Below, piece by piece: positions 8,050 through 15,847 of a stretch of 64,000 nucleotides of DNA. The DNA lies in contig JALNZD010000001.1 of NCBI GenBank assembly GCA_023229505.1, forward strand, positions 133,294 to 197,293. Direction: 5' to 3'. The notes under the pieces are model-generated. The model had not been told where the DNA came from. It saw nothing but the letters and a program-made list of their open reading frames with translations, and searched no databases. Position 1 is the first letter of the stretch. Each line of letters begins with the position of its first letter. Position numbers and translations under genes: made by a program. Source of the stretch: Bacteroidales bacterium. GTDB taxonomy: Bacteria; Bacteroidota; Bacteroidia; Bacteroidales; JAGOPY01.

Positions 8050-9080
8050 TGTTCCGCTTTGAACACATAGAATACCTGTACGCCCTGCTGCTGATCCCCT
8101 TCTTCAGCTTGTTATTCATCCTTTACGGGATTTGGAAGAAAAGGGCCATTAAAAGGTTCGGGGATCTGGATGTCATCGCCCAGCTTATGCCACTTTTTTC
8201 CGGCAGGAGGCTGGTGTTTAAATTTATCCTGACCATGCTCGCTTTTGCTTTCCTGATCATCGGGCTGGCCAATCCGCAGATAGGCTCCAAACTTGAAAAG
8301 ATCCAGCGAAAAGGGGCTGACCTGGTCATCGCGCTGGATGTATCAAACAGCATGCTATCACAGGATATCCGGCCAGACCGGCTAACCCGGGCCGTGCAGG
8401 GCATCTCCAAACTGGTTGACCGCCTTGAAGGCGACCGCATCGGCATTGTGGTCTTTGCAGGAAAGGCCTATGTGCAGCTCCCTATCACTACTGATTATTC
8501 AGCGGCAAAAATGTTTCTTTCGACAATTTCCACCCAGATGGTCCCTTCGCAGGGAACCGCTATCGGCGATGCTATCGATCTGTCAGTCGAATCTTTCAAA
8601 GCAGACGAAAGGAGCAAGGCAATCATCATCATCACCGACGGAGAAAACCACGAAGGCAATGCTGTCGAATCCGCCCAGGCTGCCACCGCCAAAGGCATCA
8701 AAATTTTTACGATAGGAATGGGTTCCCCGGAAGGTTCACCTATACCTGTTTATGACTCCTACGGCAGGCAAACCGGCTATAAGACTGACCGGGAGGGACA
8801 GACCATCGTATCAAAACTTGACGAAACTACGCTCCAGCAGATCGCTTCAGCCGGAAATGGTATCTATGTGAGGGCATCGACCGGGCAGGATGGCCTGACC
8901 AAAATTCTCGACGAAATAAATGCGTTGGAAAAGCAGGAAATTGAGACCAAGATGTTTTCTGAATATGAAGGCCGATTCCAATATTTCCTGGCGGTCAGCT
9001 TGCTATTGTTGATCATTGAATTTCTTATCCCGGAAAGAAAAAGTAAATGGGCAGACAAAATCAGACTATTTAACCGTTAA
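8049..9080 (+). CDS. batB: BatB, membrane-anchored vWA protein
   Basis: A 343-residue paralogue of BatA with the same plan: N-terminal helices (about 10-28 and 58-76), a vWA domain with MIDAS motif DVSNS and ITDGENHEG, and a C-terminal helix (about 313-332). The two vWA proteins are side by side and coupled (TGATG overlap), as in other Bacteroidota bat operons where BatA and BatB are thought to form a complex. The first Ser of the MIDAS motif is kept, while the fourth residue is Asn rather than Gly. Confidence 0.9.
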   Translation: MFRFEHIEYLYALLLIPFFSLLFILYGIWKKRAIKRFGDLDVIAQLMPLFSGRRLVFKFILTMLAFAFLIIGLANPQIGSKLEKIQRKGADLVIALDVSNSMLSQDIRPDRLTRAVQGISKLVDRLEGDRIGIVVFAGKAYVQLPITTDYSAAKMFLSTISTQMVPSQGTAIGDAIDLSVESFKADERSKAIIIITDGENHEGNAVESAQAATAKGIKIFTIGMGSPEGSPIPVYDSYGRQTGYKTDREGQTIVSKLDETTLQQIASAGNGIYVRASTGQDGLTKILDEINALEKQEIETKMFSEYEGRFQYFLAVSLLLLIIEFLIPERKSKWADKIRLFNR

Positions 9081-9088
9081 TAAGAGAA

Positions 9089-9847
9089 ATGAAAAATAAA
9101 CGTTCCTATATATTTTTGCTTTTCATGACCATGACTCTGCTCTCCTGGTCGCAACAGGAGAACCGGTATATACGGCAGGGGAATAAGCAATATGAAGATG
9201 GTGATTACAAAAAAGCCGAAATTGATTATCTCAAATCCACCCAGTCGGGCAAAGCTTCGCACAAAGGTTTCTACAACCTGGGGGATGCCTGGTACATGCA
9301 GAAAAATTATCTGCAGGCTTCCGCTGCTTTCGACACGCTCCGGACATTTAAAATGGATGACGAAACCCGTTCCAAATCTTACTATAACCTGGGTAATTCC
9401 TTGTTAAAAGCAGCTCTCGACAGTGCACAGCTGGCCCAGCAGGTTCTCCCACCGGGCATTGAGGCTTACAAACAGTCTTTACGCCTGAATCCAGCGGATG
9501 CTGACGCCAAATACAACCTGGCCTATGCTCAGCGACTGCTTGATAAATCTCAGCAACAGCAACAAAAGCAGGATCAGCAAGACCAAAAGGACCAGCAACA
9601 GGATCAGAAAAAGCAAGATCAGCAGCAGAACCAGGATCAACAAGATCAGCAGAAAGAGGACGATGCGAAGCAGGACCAGCAACAGCAGGATCAGCAGCAA
9701 CAACAGGCCCAGCCCCAGCAGATATCCAAGGAAGATGCTGAACGGATACTGGAAGCATTAAAAAATGATGAAAAACAGACCCTGGAAAAGCTAAAAGAGG
9801 CAAAAATAAAAACGATAAGGGTTGTCAAATCCGAAAAGGACTGGTAG
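9089..9847 (+). CDS. batC: BatC, TPR protein with a Gln/Asp-rich tract
   Basis: A 252-residue exported protein: signal peptide (about 1-20), TPR repeats (about 25-150, such as YYNLGNSLLKAA and DAKYNLAYAQRLL), then about 60 residues made almost only of Gln, Asp and Lys (about 151-210), and a conserved end (SKEDAERILEALKNDEKQTLEKL). BatC proteins of this type supply a TPR scaffold to the Bat complex. The Gln/Asp tract is DNA built of CAGCAA/GATCAG triplets (about 9550-9720) and could vary in length between strains. Confidence 0.85.
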   Translation: MKNKRSYIFLLFMTMTLLSWSQQENRYIRQGNKQYEDGDYKKAEIDYLKSTQSGKASHKGFYNLGDAWYMQKNYLQASAAFDTLRTFKMDDETRSKSYYNLGNSLLKAALDSAQLAQQVLPPGIEAYKQSLRLNPADADAKYNLAYAQRLLDKSQQQQQKQDQQDQKDQQQDQKKQDQQQNQDQQDQQKEDDAKQDQQQQDQQQQQAQPQQISKEDAERILEALKNDEKQTLEKLKEAKIKTIRVVKSEKDW

Positions 9848-9893
9848 AGTTTTTTATGAAAAAGAAACAACGAAATATCAGCACGGTCAAAAA

Positions 9894-11747
9894 ATGATAA
9901 GAATCCTCAGAATATTATTTGTTTTGGCTATCCTGGAAGGGGTAACGGATGATATCCTTGGCCAGGCAGTTGAATTCACGGCTTCGGCAAAGAGCAGTGT
10001 CCAGGTTGGGGAACAATTAAGGGTGGTTTATACGGTCAATAAACAGGTGGATCGTTTTGAAGGACCAGATTTTGAGGGGTTCAGCGTGCTGAGTGGTCCG
10101 AACCAGTCAACGAACCAGAGTTATCAGTTTATCAATGGTAAAGTCTCACAATCTTTCCAGGTTTCCTACACTTATTATCTACAGGCAACCAAAGAAGGCA
10201 CTTTTAACATTAACCCAGCTAAAGTCACCACTGAAGGAAAAACTTACGAATCCAATTCCCTGACAATCAATGTTTCTCAATCGGCCTCTTCCCAGACGCC
10301 TACTCAGCAGGGAAACCAGCGGCCTGCCCAGGCAAGGCAGGAAAGTGTCAATAAAAATGATATTTTTATCAAAGCAACGGTCGACCGGTCCCAGCCTTTC
10401 CAGGGCGAACAGGTAATCGTCACTTATAAAATCTACACAACCATACCGATCTCCCAGATCAATATCAGCAAGATCTCTTCTTTCCCCGGGTTTTGGAATA
10501 AAAGCCTGTTGAACGACAATGATCCTTTAAAACAATCAAATGAAGTAGTTAACGGGAAAGAGTATGTTGTAGCTGATCTGCGGAAAATCGCCCTGTATGC
10601 CCAGCGAAGCGGGGAGATCAAAATCGAACCCATGGAGCTGCAATGTGTGGCGCAGGTCAAAGTCGAAAATTCACGAACCCGGGACCCTTTTTTCGACAGC
10701 TTTTTTAACGACCCTTTCTTTAACCGGAATTTTCAAAATGTCGAACTTAAAGTGGAGTCCAATCCGCTGTCCATCAATGTAAAACCCTTACCTGCCAGCG
10801 GTAAGCCGCTGGATTTCAGCGGGGCCGTAGGGTCGTTCAATATTTCTTCGGAAATCGACCGGACTGAATTAAAATCAAATGAGCCCATAACATTAAAGTT
10901 TACCATATCAGGAAAAGGCAACCTTGAACTGATCGAAGCCATGCCTCTGTCGTTTCCTCCTGATTTTGAAACCTACGATCCGAAGATCACCAATGATCTT
11001 ACGAAAAATTCCAACGGTATCTCCGGCAGCATAACCTTTGAATACCTTATCATACCGCGCAATCCGGGAGAATTTCAAATCAAACCGGTCGAATTTTCAT
11101 TTTTTGATCCTGTCAAACAATCTTACACTACTCTTTCAACCCCCCTTTACAATATCAAAGTAAATAAAGGTGAGGATGAATCAAGCGGTATAACTTACAG
11201 TGGTGTAAGTCAGAAAAATATACAGTTCATCGGATCCGACATCAGGCACATAAAGACGGGACATATCCAGCTTTATCGTATCAATTCATTTTTCATAGCA
11301 TCATCATCTTTTATATTCTGGCTGATCATCCCGGCGTTGCTTTTTATCACGATCATCATTCTATGGTCAAAAAATAAAAAGAGAAGCGGAAATATTGCCC
11401 TTGTAAGGAACAGGAAAGCCAATAAAGTCGCCAGGAAAAACCTTCAAAAAGCCGGTGAATACCTCCAAAGCAATTCGACCGGGGCATTTTTTGAAGAAAT
11501 TTCCCGTGCATTATGGGGTTACATAAGTAATAAGTTCAACATCCCGCTTTCTGATTTATCGATTGAAAGCGTCAATCAGCGGTTATCTGATAAAAGTATC
11601 AGTGAAGAAAGCATTCGTAAATTTACCGGAGTACTTGAAAATTGCGAATACGCCAGGTTTGCACCGGGCGATAAATCTGAGAAAATGCAAGGTATTTATA
11701 ACGAGGCTCTTGAAGTTATCAGCAAAATTGAACAGGAATTGAAATAA
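9894..11747 (+). CDS. batD: BatD, large exported membrane protein
   Basis: A 617-residue protein if started at ATG 9894 (MIRILRILFVLAILEG), which gives a proper signal peptide; the frame is open 72 bases farther upstream but that extension would overlap batC and hide the signal. The body contains repeated beta-sandwich modules (motifs EFTASAKSSVQVGEQLRV, DRSQPFQGEQVIVTYKI, EIDRTELKSNEPITLKF) and one transmembrane helix (about 480-505), with a cytosolic C-terminal tail. This is the usual BatD layout. It follows batC by 46 bp and precedes batE by 9 bp. Confidence 0.87.
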   Translation: MIRILRILFVLAILEGVTDDILGQAVEFTASAKSSVQVGEQLRVVYTVNKQVDRFEGPDFEGFSVLSGPNQSTNQSYQFINGKVSQSFQVSYTYYLQATKEGTFNINPAKVTTEGKTYESNSLTINVSQSASSQTPTQQGNQRPAQARQESVNKNDIFIKATVDRSQPFQGEQVIVTYKIYTTIPISQINISKISSFPGFWNKSLLNDNDPLKQSNEVVNGKEYVVADLRKIALYAQRSGEIKIEPMELQCVAQVKVENSRTRDPFFDSFFNDPFFNRNFQNVELKVESNPLSINVKPLPASGKPLDFSGAVGSFNISSEIDRTELKSNEPITLKFTISGKGNLELIEAMPLSFPPDFETYDPKITNDLTKNSNGISGSITFEYLIIPRNPGEFQIKPVEFSFFDPVKQSYTTLSTPLYNIKVNKGEDESSGITYSGVSQKNIQFIGSDIRHIKTGHIQLYRINSFFIASSSFIFWLIIPALLFITIIILWSKNKKRSGNIALVRNRKANKVARKNLQKAGEYLQSNSTGAFFEEISRALWGYISNKFNIPLSDLSIESVNQRLSDKSISEESIRKFTGVLENCEYARFAPGDKSEKMQGIYNEALEVISKIEQELK

Positions 11748-11756
11748 ATCGAATCC

Positions 11757-12518
11757 ATGAAGAACCTGGTGATTATCTTTTGTCTTTTCCTACTGGCCAT
11801 GAATCTTCCGGCCCAGATGACAAACCTTGAAAGCCTCATCGAGGCAGGTAACCAGTCCTATTCATCAACAGACTATACTTCAGCCATTTCTCAATATGAA
11901 AGTGTCCTCGAATCAGGTATGGAGTCTTCGAGTTTATATTTCAACCTCGGCAATGCATACTTTAAACTGAACAATATCCCGGCCGCCATCCTTTATTATG
12001 AAAAAGCGAGAAAACTGGATCCCACTGATGAAAATATCCAATTCAATCTTGACCTGGCCAATAGCAGGATTATTGACAAGATGGAGCCATTGCCTGAGTT
12101 TTTCCTGAGAACCTGGTGGAAATCGGCAAGGGATACATTTTCCTCAGACCGTTGGGCTAAAATCGGAGTGATTGGTTTTATCCTGGCACTGGTTGCATTA
12201 ACCTTATTTATTGTCTCGGTTTCGATATTTCTGAGGAAGATATCATTTTGGTCGGGAATCCTGCTCCTGGTCCTGATGTTAGTGTCACTTATCTTCAGCA
12301 TCGAAGGATACAGGGACTATAGCCGGCATAATTCAGCTATTATTTTCACCCCGACCGTTACGGTAAAAAGCTCCCCGAATGATGCCAGCGTTGACTTATT
12401 TGTCATTCATGAGGGGACAAAAGTGCTTATTACAGACCTGGTAGAAGGTTGGAGCGAAGTGCGTCTGGCCAACGGTCATGTCGGCTGGGTAAAGACCGAA
12501 GCCTTCCGCCTTATTTAA
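11757..12518 (+). CDS. batE: BatE, TPR and SH3-like domain protein
   Basis: A 253-residue protein with a signal peptide (about 1-19), two or three TPR repeats (about 24-100, SSLYFNLGNAYFKL), two membrane helices (about 140-160 and 164-182), and a C-terminal bacterial SH3-like domain (about 195-253, TVKSSPNDASVDLFVIHEGT and VGWVKTEAFR). This is the standard architecture of BatE and closes the operon. The following 275 bp to the next gene contain a Bacteroidota promoter but no other gene. Confidence 0.88.
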   Translation: MKNLVIIFCLFLLAMNLPAQMTNLESLIEAGNQSYSSTDYTSAISQYESVLESGMESSSLYFNLGNAYFKLNNIPAAILYYEKARKLDPTDENIQFNLDLANSRIIDKMEPLPEFFLRTWWKSARDTFSSDRWAKIGVIGFILALVALTLFIVSVSIFLRKISFWSGILLLVLMLVSLIFSIEGYRDYSRHNSAIIFTPTVTVKSSPNDASVDLFVIHEGTKVLITDLVEGWSEVRLANGHVGWVKTEAFRLI

Positions 12519-12621
12519 TATTTCATAATAAATACTCTGATAATCAGTATAAAAGGTCGATAACGGAGCAAGTTGACCTCCTGCCGTTTACTGATTTTGC
12601 CTGACCGCTAACTGATTACGG

Positions 12622-12652
12622 TTTGAAACTTATCTATTTAATTTTAAATTTG
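12622..12652 (+). promoter_or_regulatory. Bacteroidota-type promoter for the T9SS cargo gene at 12794
   Basis: TTTG at 12622-12625, a 19-nt spacer and TAAATTTG at 12645-12652 match both consensus elements and the spacing of the Bacteroidota housekeeping promoter. This predicts a leader of about 135 nt. A second -7-like word, TATCTTTG, occurs at 12683-12690 without a matching upstream box. Confidence 0.6.
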
Positions 12653-12793
12653 TAACATCGAACAGTACCCGGATTTTATCAATATCTTTGTTAAAATTTT
12701 AACTATAGCAGATTTGAGTGTATATAAAAATAGTGTAAATTGGGCGTCTGTTTCTGATAAGACGATATGTTGTAAAAATCAAATTCTATTTAT

Positions 12794-15700
12794 ATGAATA
12801 AAAGACCTTTACCCCTGGGCTATTTAATTTCTGCCATCTTTGTTTCCTCTCTTTTAATATCTGCAGCTTTTACCGGCGATGATAAATCTGTTACCCAAAA
12901 AGAAACGGCAGCGGACTACATTTCCAAAATAAAGAACAACCAGGTAACCGGGCAAATCAGTCCGGCAGATTACCTGAAGGCCATTCAGCAGGTTAAAATG
13001 CAGGAAGGGATCAGAACCGGCAATGAGTATGATTTTGATTGGGATCTTCTCGGACCGAATAACATTGGTGGCCGGACCCGTGCTATCTTATTTGATAACC
13101 GTGATGCCAGCGGAAAAATTATGTATGCCGGCAGTGTCACAGGAGGCATATTCAGATCAGAAAACGGCGGTGAGAATTGGTCCAAGATCGTGCAGGATGG
13201 AAACCTGAATGTGACCTGCATTACCCAGGCCGGTAACGGTGATATTTTTGTGAGTACCGGGGAAGGCTTTAACGTCCAGGAATATACGGTTCTCAAAGAG
13301 TGGGGCTATACAGGCGGTTTAATGGGGCAAGGGATATTCAAATCCACTGATGGTTTGAATTTCAACCTTCTGCCTGCCACAAAACCCATCCTGAATGGCA
13401 ATAGTGAACTTGAATGGGGCTTTATCAATGAATTGGCTGCCCATCCCGCCAACGGAGCATTGTTTGCCGCTACAAACACGGGTTTGAAATTCTCGGGTGA
13501 TGGCGGAAACAACTGGCAGGTTGCAAAAAATTCCGAAGGTGCTGAATTGTCCCTGAACTCTAAAGATGTTAAAATGGCTGCTAACGGCATGGTCGTAGCA
13601 GAAGTCAATAATCTTTGCTATGTTTCGGAAAACGGTGACCCTAGCAACTTTATACTGCGTTCAGGCGATTCTACTTATAATATTCCTGTTACCGGTGTTG
13701 GAAGGATTGAATTTTCAATCGCACCTGCTGATAACGATATTATTTATGCACTGGTAGTCACTTCCAGCGGGGCACTAAAGAATATTTACCGGTCAGATGA
13801 TAAAGGTATGAATTGGGTAGTAGTCGGGCCCGGCGGTAGTTCGAATTTCAATATCTTTAATACGGGAAGTAACATCAGCCAGGGCATCGGGTTATTTGCC
13901 GCGACTATCGAAGTGTTCCCGGATGATCCTTATCACATTCTCATCGGTGGGCAGGATATGTGGGAAGGCAAAAAAATCCTTGATGAAGGATTCTACCAGT
14001 GGATTTCACGCTCATCTGCAGTCCTTTTTTGGTTAGACGAGCCATTCCTGTGGCAAGGGCATCACACCTATCAATTTATGCCCGGTTCTCCAAACAATTT
14101 CTTTGCAGGCACCAACGGAGGTATATCAATGGGCACGGTTAATCCGCAACTCTATGTATTCCAATTCATGAACAAGGATTATATCGCCAGCCAGTTCTAT
14201 ACTGTCAGCCCGACGTTGGAAAAGAAAAATGTACTGGGAGGCGCACAGGATATCGGCACTATCTTTATTAACGGCGCTGCCAATCCCTCCGATAGTAAAA
14301 GAGGCGAGGATATCTGGACCACTCAGAGTGATGTGCCTGACGGCAAAACCGGCGGTTATTGTGCAATGTCTTTAATCTATCCGACAGCTGTTATCTATTC
14401 AAGGCGTATTCAATCTGTGGCAACCCCCCTTCCCCCCCCAGAGTTCAGACGTAATGAGTTCGGCGGTGGACCCGACTGGGCGGCTAGTATGCTCCCAGCT
14501 ACTACTATCTATGCAAGCACAGCCTTTCTTTCACCCTTCCTGCTCTATGAAAACTTCGAAGATTTCAACACAAAAGATACCGTTGAATATAAAATTACCA
14601 GGCATTTCGCTGCAGGATCAGTAATTTGGATTGAAAGCAATAATGGCAAACGGCCTTTTAAATATATCACCCCTGTTGCTCTCACACCAGGCGATTCGAT
14701 CGGTGTGCCGGATATTATCACTGCAAGGTTTTTCATCGGCGGCGATAACCGTGTGTTAATGACCAAACAAATGATTCAATTCAATGTTAATCCTGAATGG
14801 TTTGTCATCAGCGACACGGCACATGATGGTGTCGCAGATAAACCGCAGTGCATGGCTTATTCATCTGATGCAAACCACCTTTTTGTCGGCACAGATAAAG
14901 GAAAGCTTTACAGGATTTCGAATATAAAGTATGCTTATAATTATGAAACGGCCGATGTAAACAGCGCTTATTGTGTGATCTCCACCAAACAGATACCTGT
15001 TTATCTGCCAGGCACGACAACGGAAATTTCACAGGTTATAACATCCGTTTCTGTAGATCCAAATAATGACAGCAGGGTCATGATCACCCTTGGCAACTAT
15101 GGTAATGAGCACTATGTTTTTTATTCAAATAATGCCCTTGCTGAAAACCCGGTATTCATCTCGGCTCAAGGCGACCCCGGTAACGGTGGCCTCCCGCAGG
15201 CACCGGCTTATTCTTCACTTTTCGAAATGGATCCTGATAACAACCTGGTCTTTGTCGGAACAGAAAATGGCATTTATGTTACAAATAACATAGGATCTGG
15301 CAACCCGACCTGGGTGGCTGAAAACAATAACCTGGGAGGCGTACCGGTATTTATGCTGAAGCAGCAGAATGTCAGAAAAGGCAATGATACGCTGGCTTTT
15401 GTGAATATCGACACGACTTATGTCATCTATTACGGGGTCAATAATTATGGGGTGATTTACGGAGCAACATACGGAAGGGGCCTCATCTCACTCGATAATT
15501 TCCAGAAGCCGGTAGGCATTTCAGAACCCGGTAAAATTGATAATAAAAATGGTTTCATGATTTACCCGAATCCCGCCGATGACAGGGTGACCGTTGCTTT
15601 TGAAACGGTGACAACGGGTAATGTTGAGATCAGAATTTACAATCTCACGGGAAATCTTGTTATAAGTGTCGACCTGGGCATAAGGCCTGAAGGCAGGCAT

Positions 15701-15799
15701 GATGCTATCATTAATATTGCCAACCTGAGTGCAGGCACCTATATCATACGCCTGACGATGGGAGACCAGCGTTCATCTTCAAAATTTATCGTTCAATAA
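12794..15799 (+). CDS. Secreted BNR/sortilin-like propeller protein with T9SS type A sorting domain
   Basis: A 1001-residue protein with a signal peptide (about 8-28). The central part has BNR/Vps10-like blades (GPNNIGGRTRAILF, SDDKGMNWVVVG, FRSENGGENWSKI), typical of multi-bladed propellers with Asp-box motifs. The last 80 residues are a T9SS type A sorting module (IYPNPADDRVTVAF, IYNLTGNLV, LSAGTYIIRL, ending SSKFIVQ), so the protein is expected to cross the outer membrane by T9SS and be released or attached to the surface. A C6 and a C8 tract (14424-14439) lie inside the frame. Substrate or binding partner cannot be read from the sequence. Confidence 0.85.
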   Translation: MNKRPLPLGYLISAIFVSSLLISAAFTGDDKSVTQKETAADYISKIKNNQVTGQISPADYLKAIQQVKMQEGIRTGNEYDFDWDLLGPNNIGGRTRAILFDNRDASGKIMYAGSVTGGIFRSENGGENWSKIVQDGNLNVTCITQAGNGDIFVSTGEGFNVQEYTVLKEWGYTGGLMGQGIFKSTDGLNFNLLPATKPILNGNSELEWGFINELAAHPANGALFAATNTGLKFSGDGGNNWQVAKNSEGAELSLNSKDVKMAANGMVVAEVNNLCYVSENGDPSNFILRSGDSTYNIPVTGVGRIEFSIAPADNDIIYALVVTSSGALKNIYRSDDKGMNWVVVGPGGSSNFNIFNTGSNISQGIGLFAATIEVFPDDPYHILIGGQDMWEGKKILDEGFYQWISRSSAVLFWLDEPFLWQGHHTYQFMPGSPNNFFAGTNGGISMGTVNPQLYVFQFMNKDYIASQFYTVSPTLEKKNVLGGAQDIGTIFINGAANPSDSKRGEDIWTTQSDVPDGKTGGYCAMSLIYPTAVIYSRRIQSVATPLPPPEFRRNEFGGGPDWAASMLPATTIYASTAFLSPFLLYENFEDFNTKDTVEYKITRHFAAGSVIWIESNNGKRPFKYITPVALTPGDSIGVPDIITARFFIGGDNRVLMTKQMIQFNVNPEWFVISDTAHDGVADKPQCMAYSSDANHLFVGTDKGKLYRISNIKYAYNYETADVNSAYCVISTKQIPVYLPGTTTEISQVITSVSVDPNNDSRVMITLGNYGNEHYVFYSNNALAENPVFISAQGDPGNGGLPQAPAYSSLFEMDPDNNLVFVGTENGIYVTNNIGSGNPTWVAENNNLGGVPVFMLKQQNVRKGNDTLAFVNIDTTYVIYYGVNNYGVIYGATYGRGLISLDNFQKPVGISEPGKIDNKNGFMIYPNPADDRVTVAFETVTTGNVEIRIYNLTGNLVISVDLGIRPEGRHDAIINIANLSAGTYIIRLTMGDQRSSSKFIVQ

Positions 15800-15847
15800 T
15801 CATCAATTATCAAGGATCTCATTTTCACCTAAATAAAAAGTAAAGAG

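Noticed and set aside
9348..9803. Leucine-rich and alanine-rich minus-strand frames opposite batC
   Set aside because: They are the complement of the CAG/GAT triplet tract; the hydrophobic run of leucines is an artefact of the repeat.
9822..9893. Longer BatD start upstream of 9894
   Set aside because: It would overlap batC, places a polar stretch before the signal peptide, and is not needed for the domain.
12744..12764. CGTCT/AGACG mini hairpin in the leader of the T9SS gene considered as a riboswitch
   Set aside because: Only five base pairs with no conserved aptamer core; could occur by chance.
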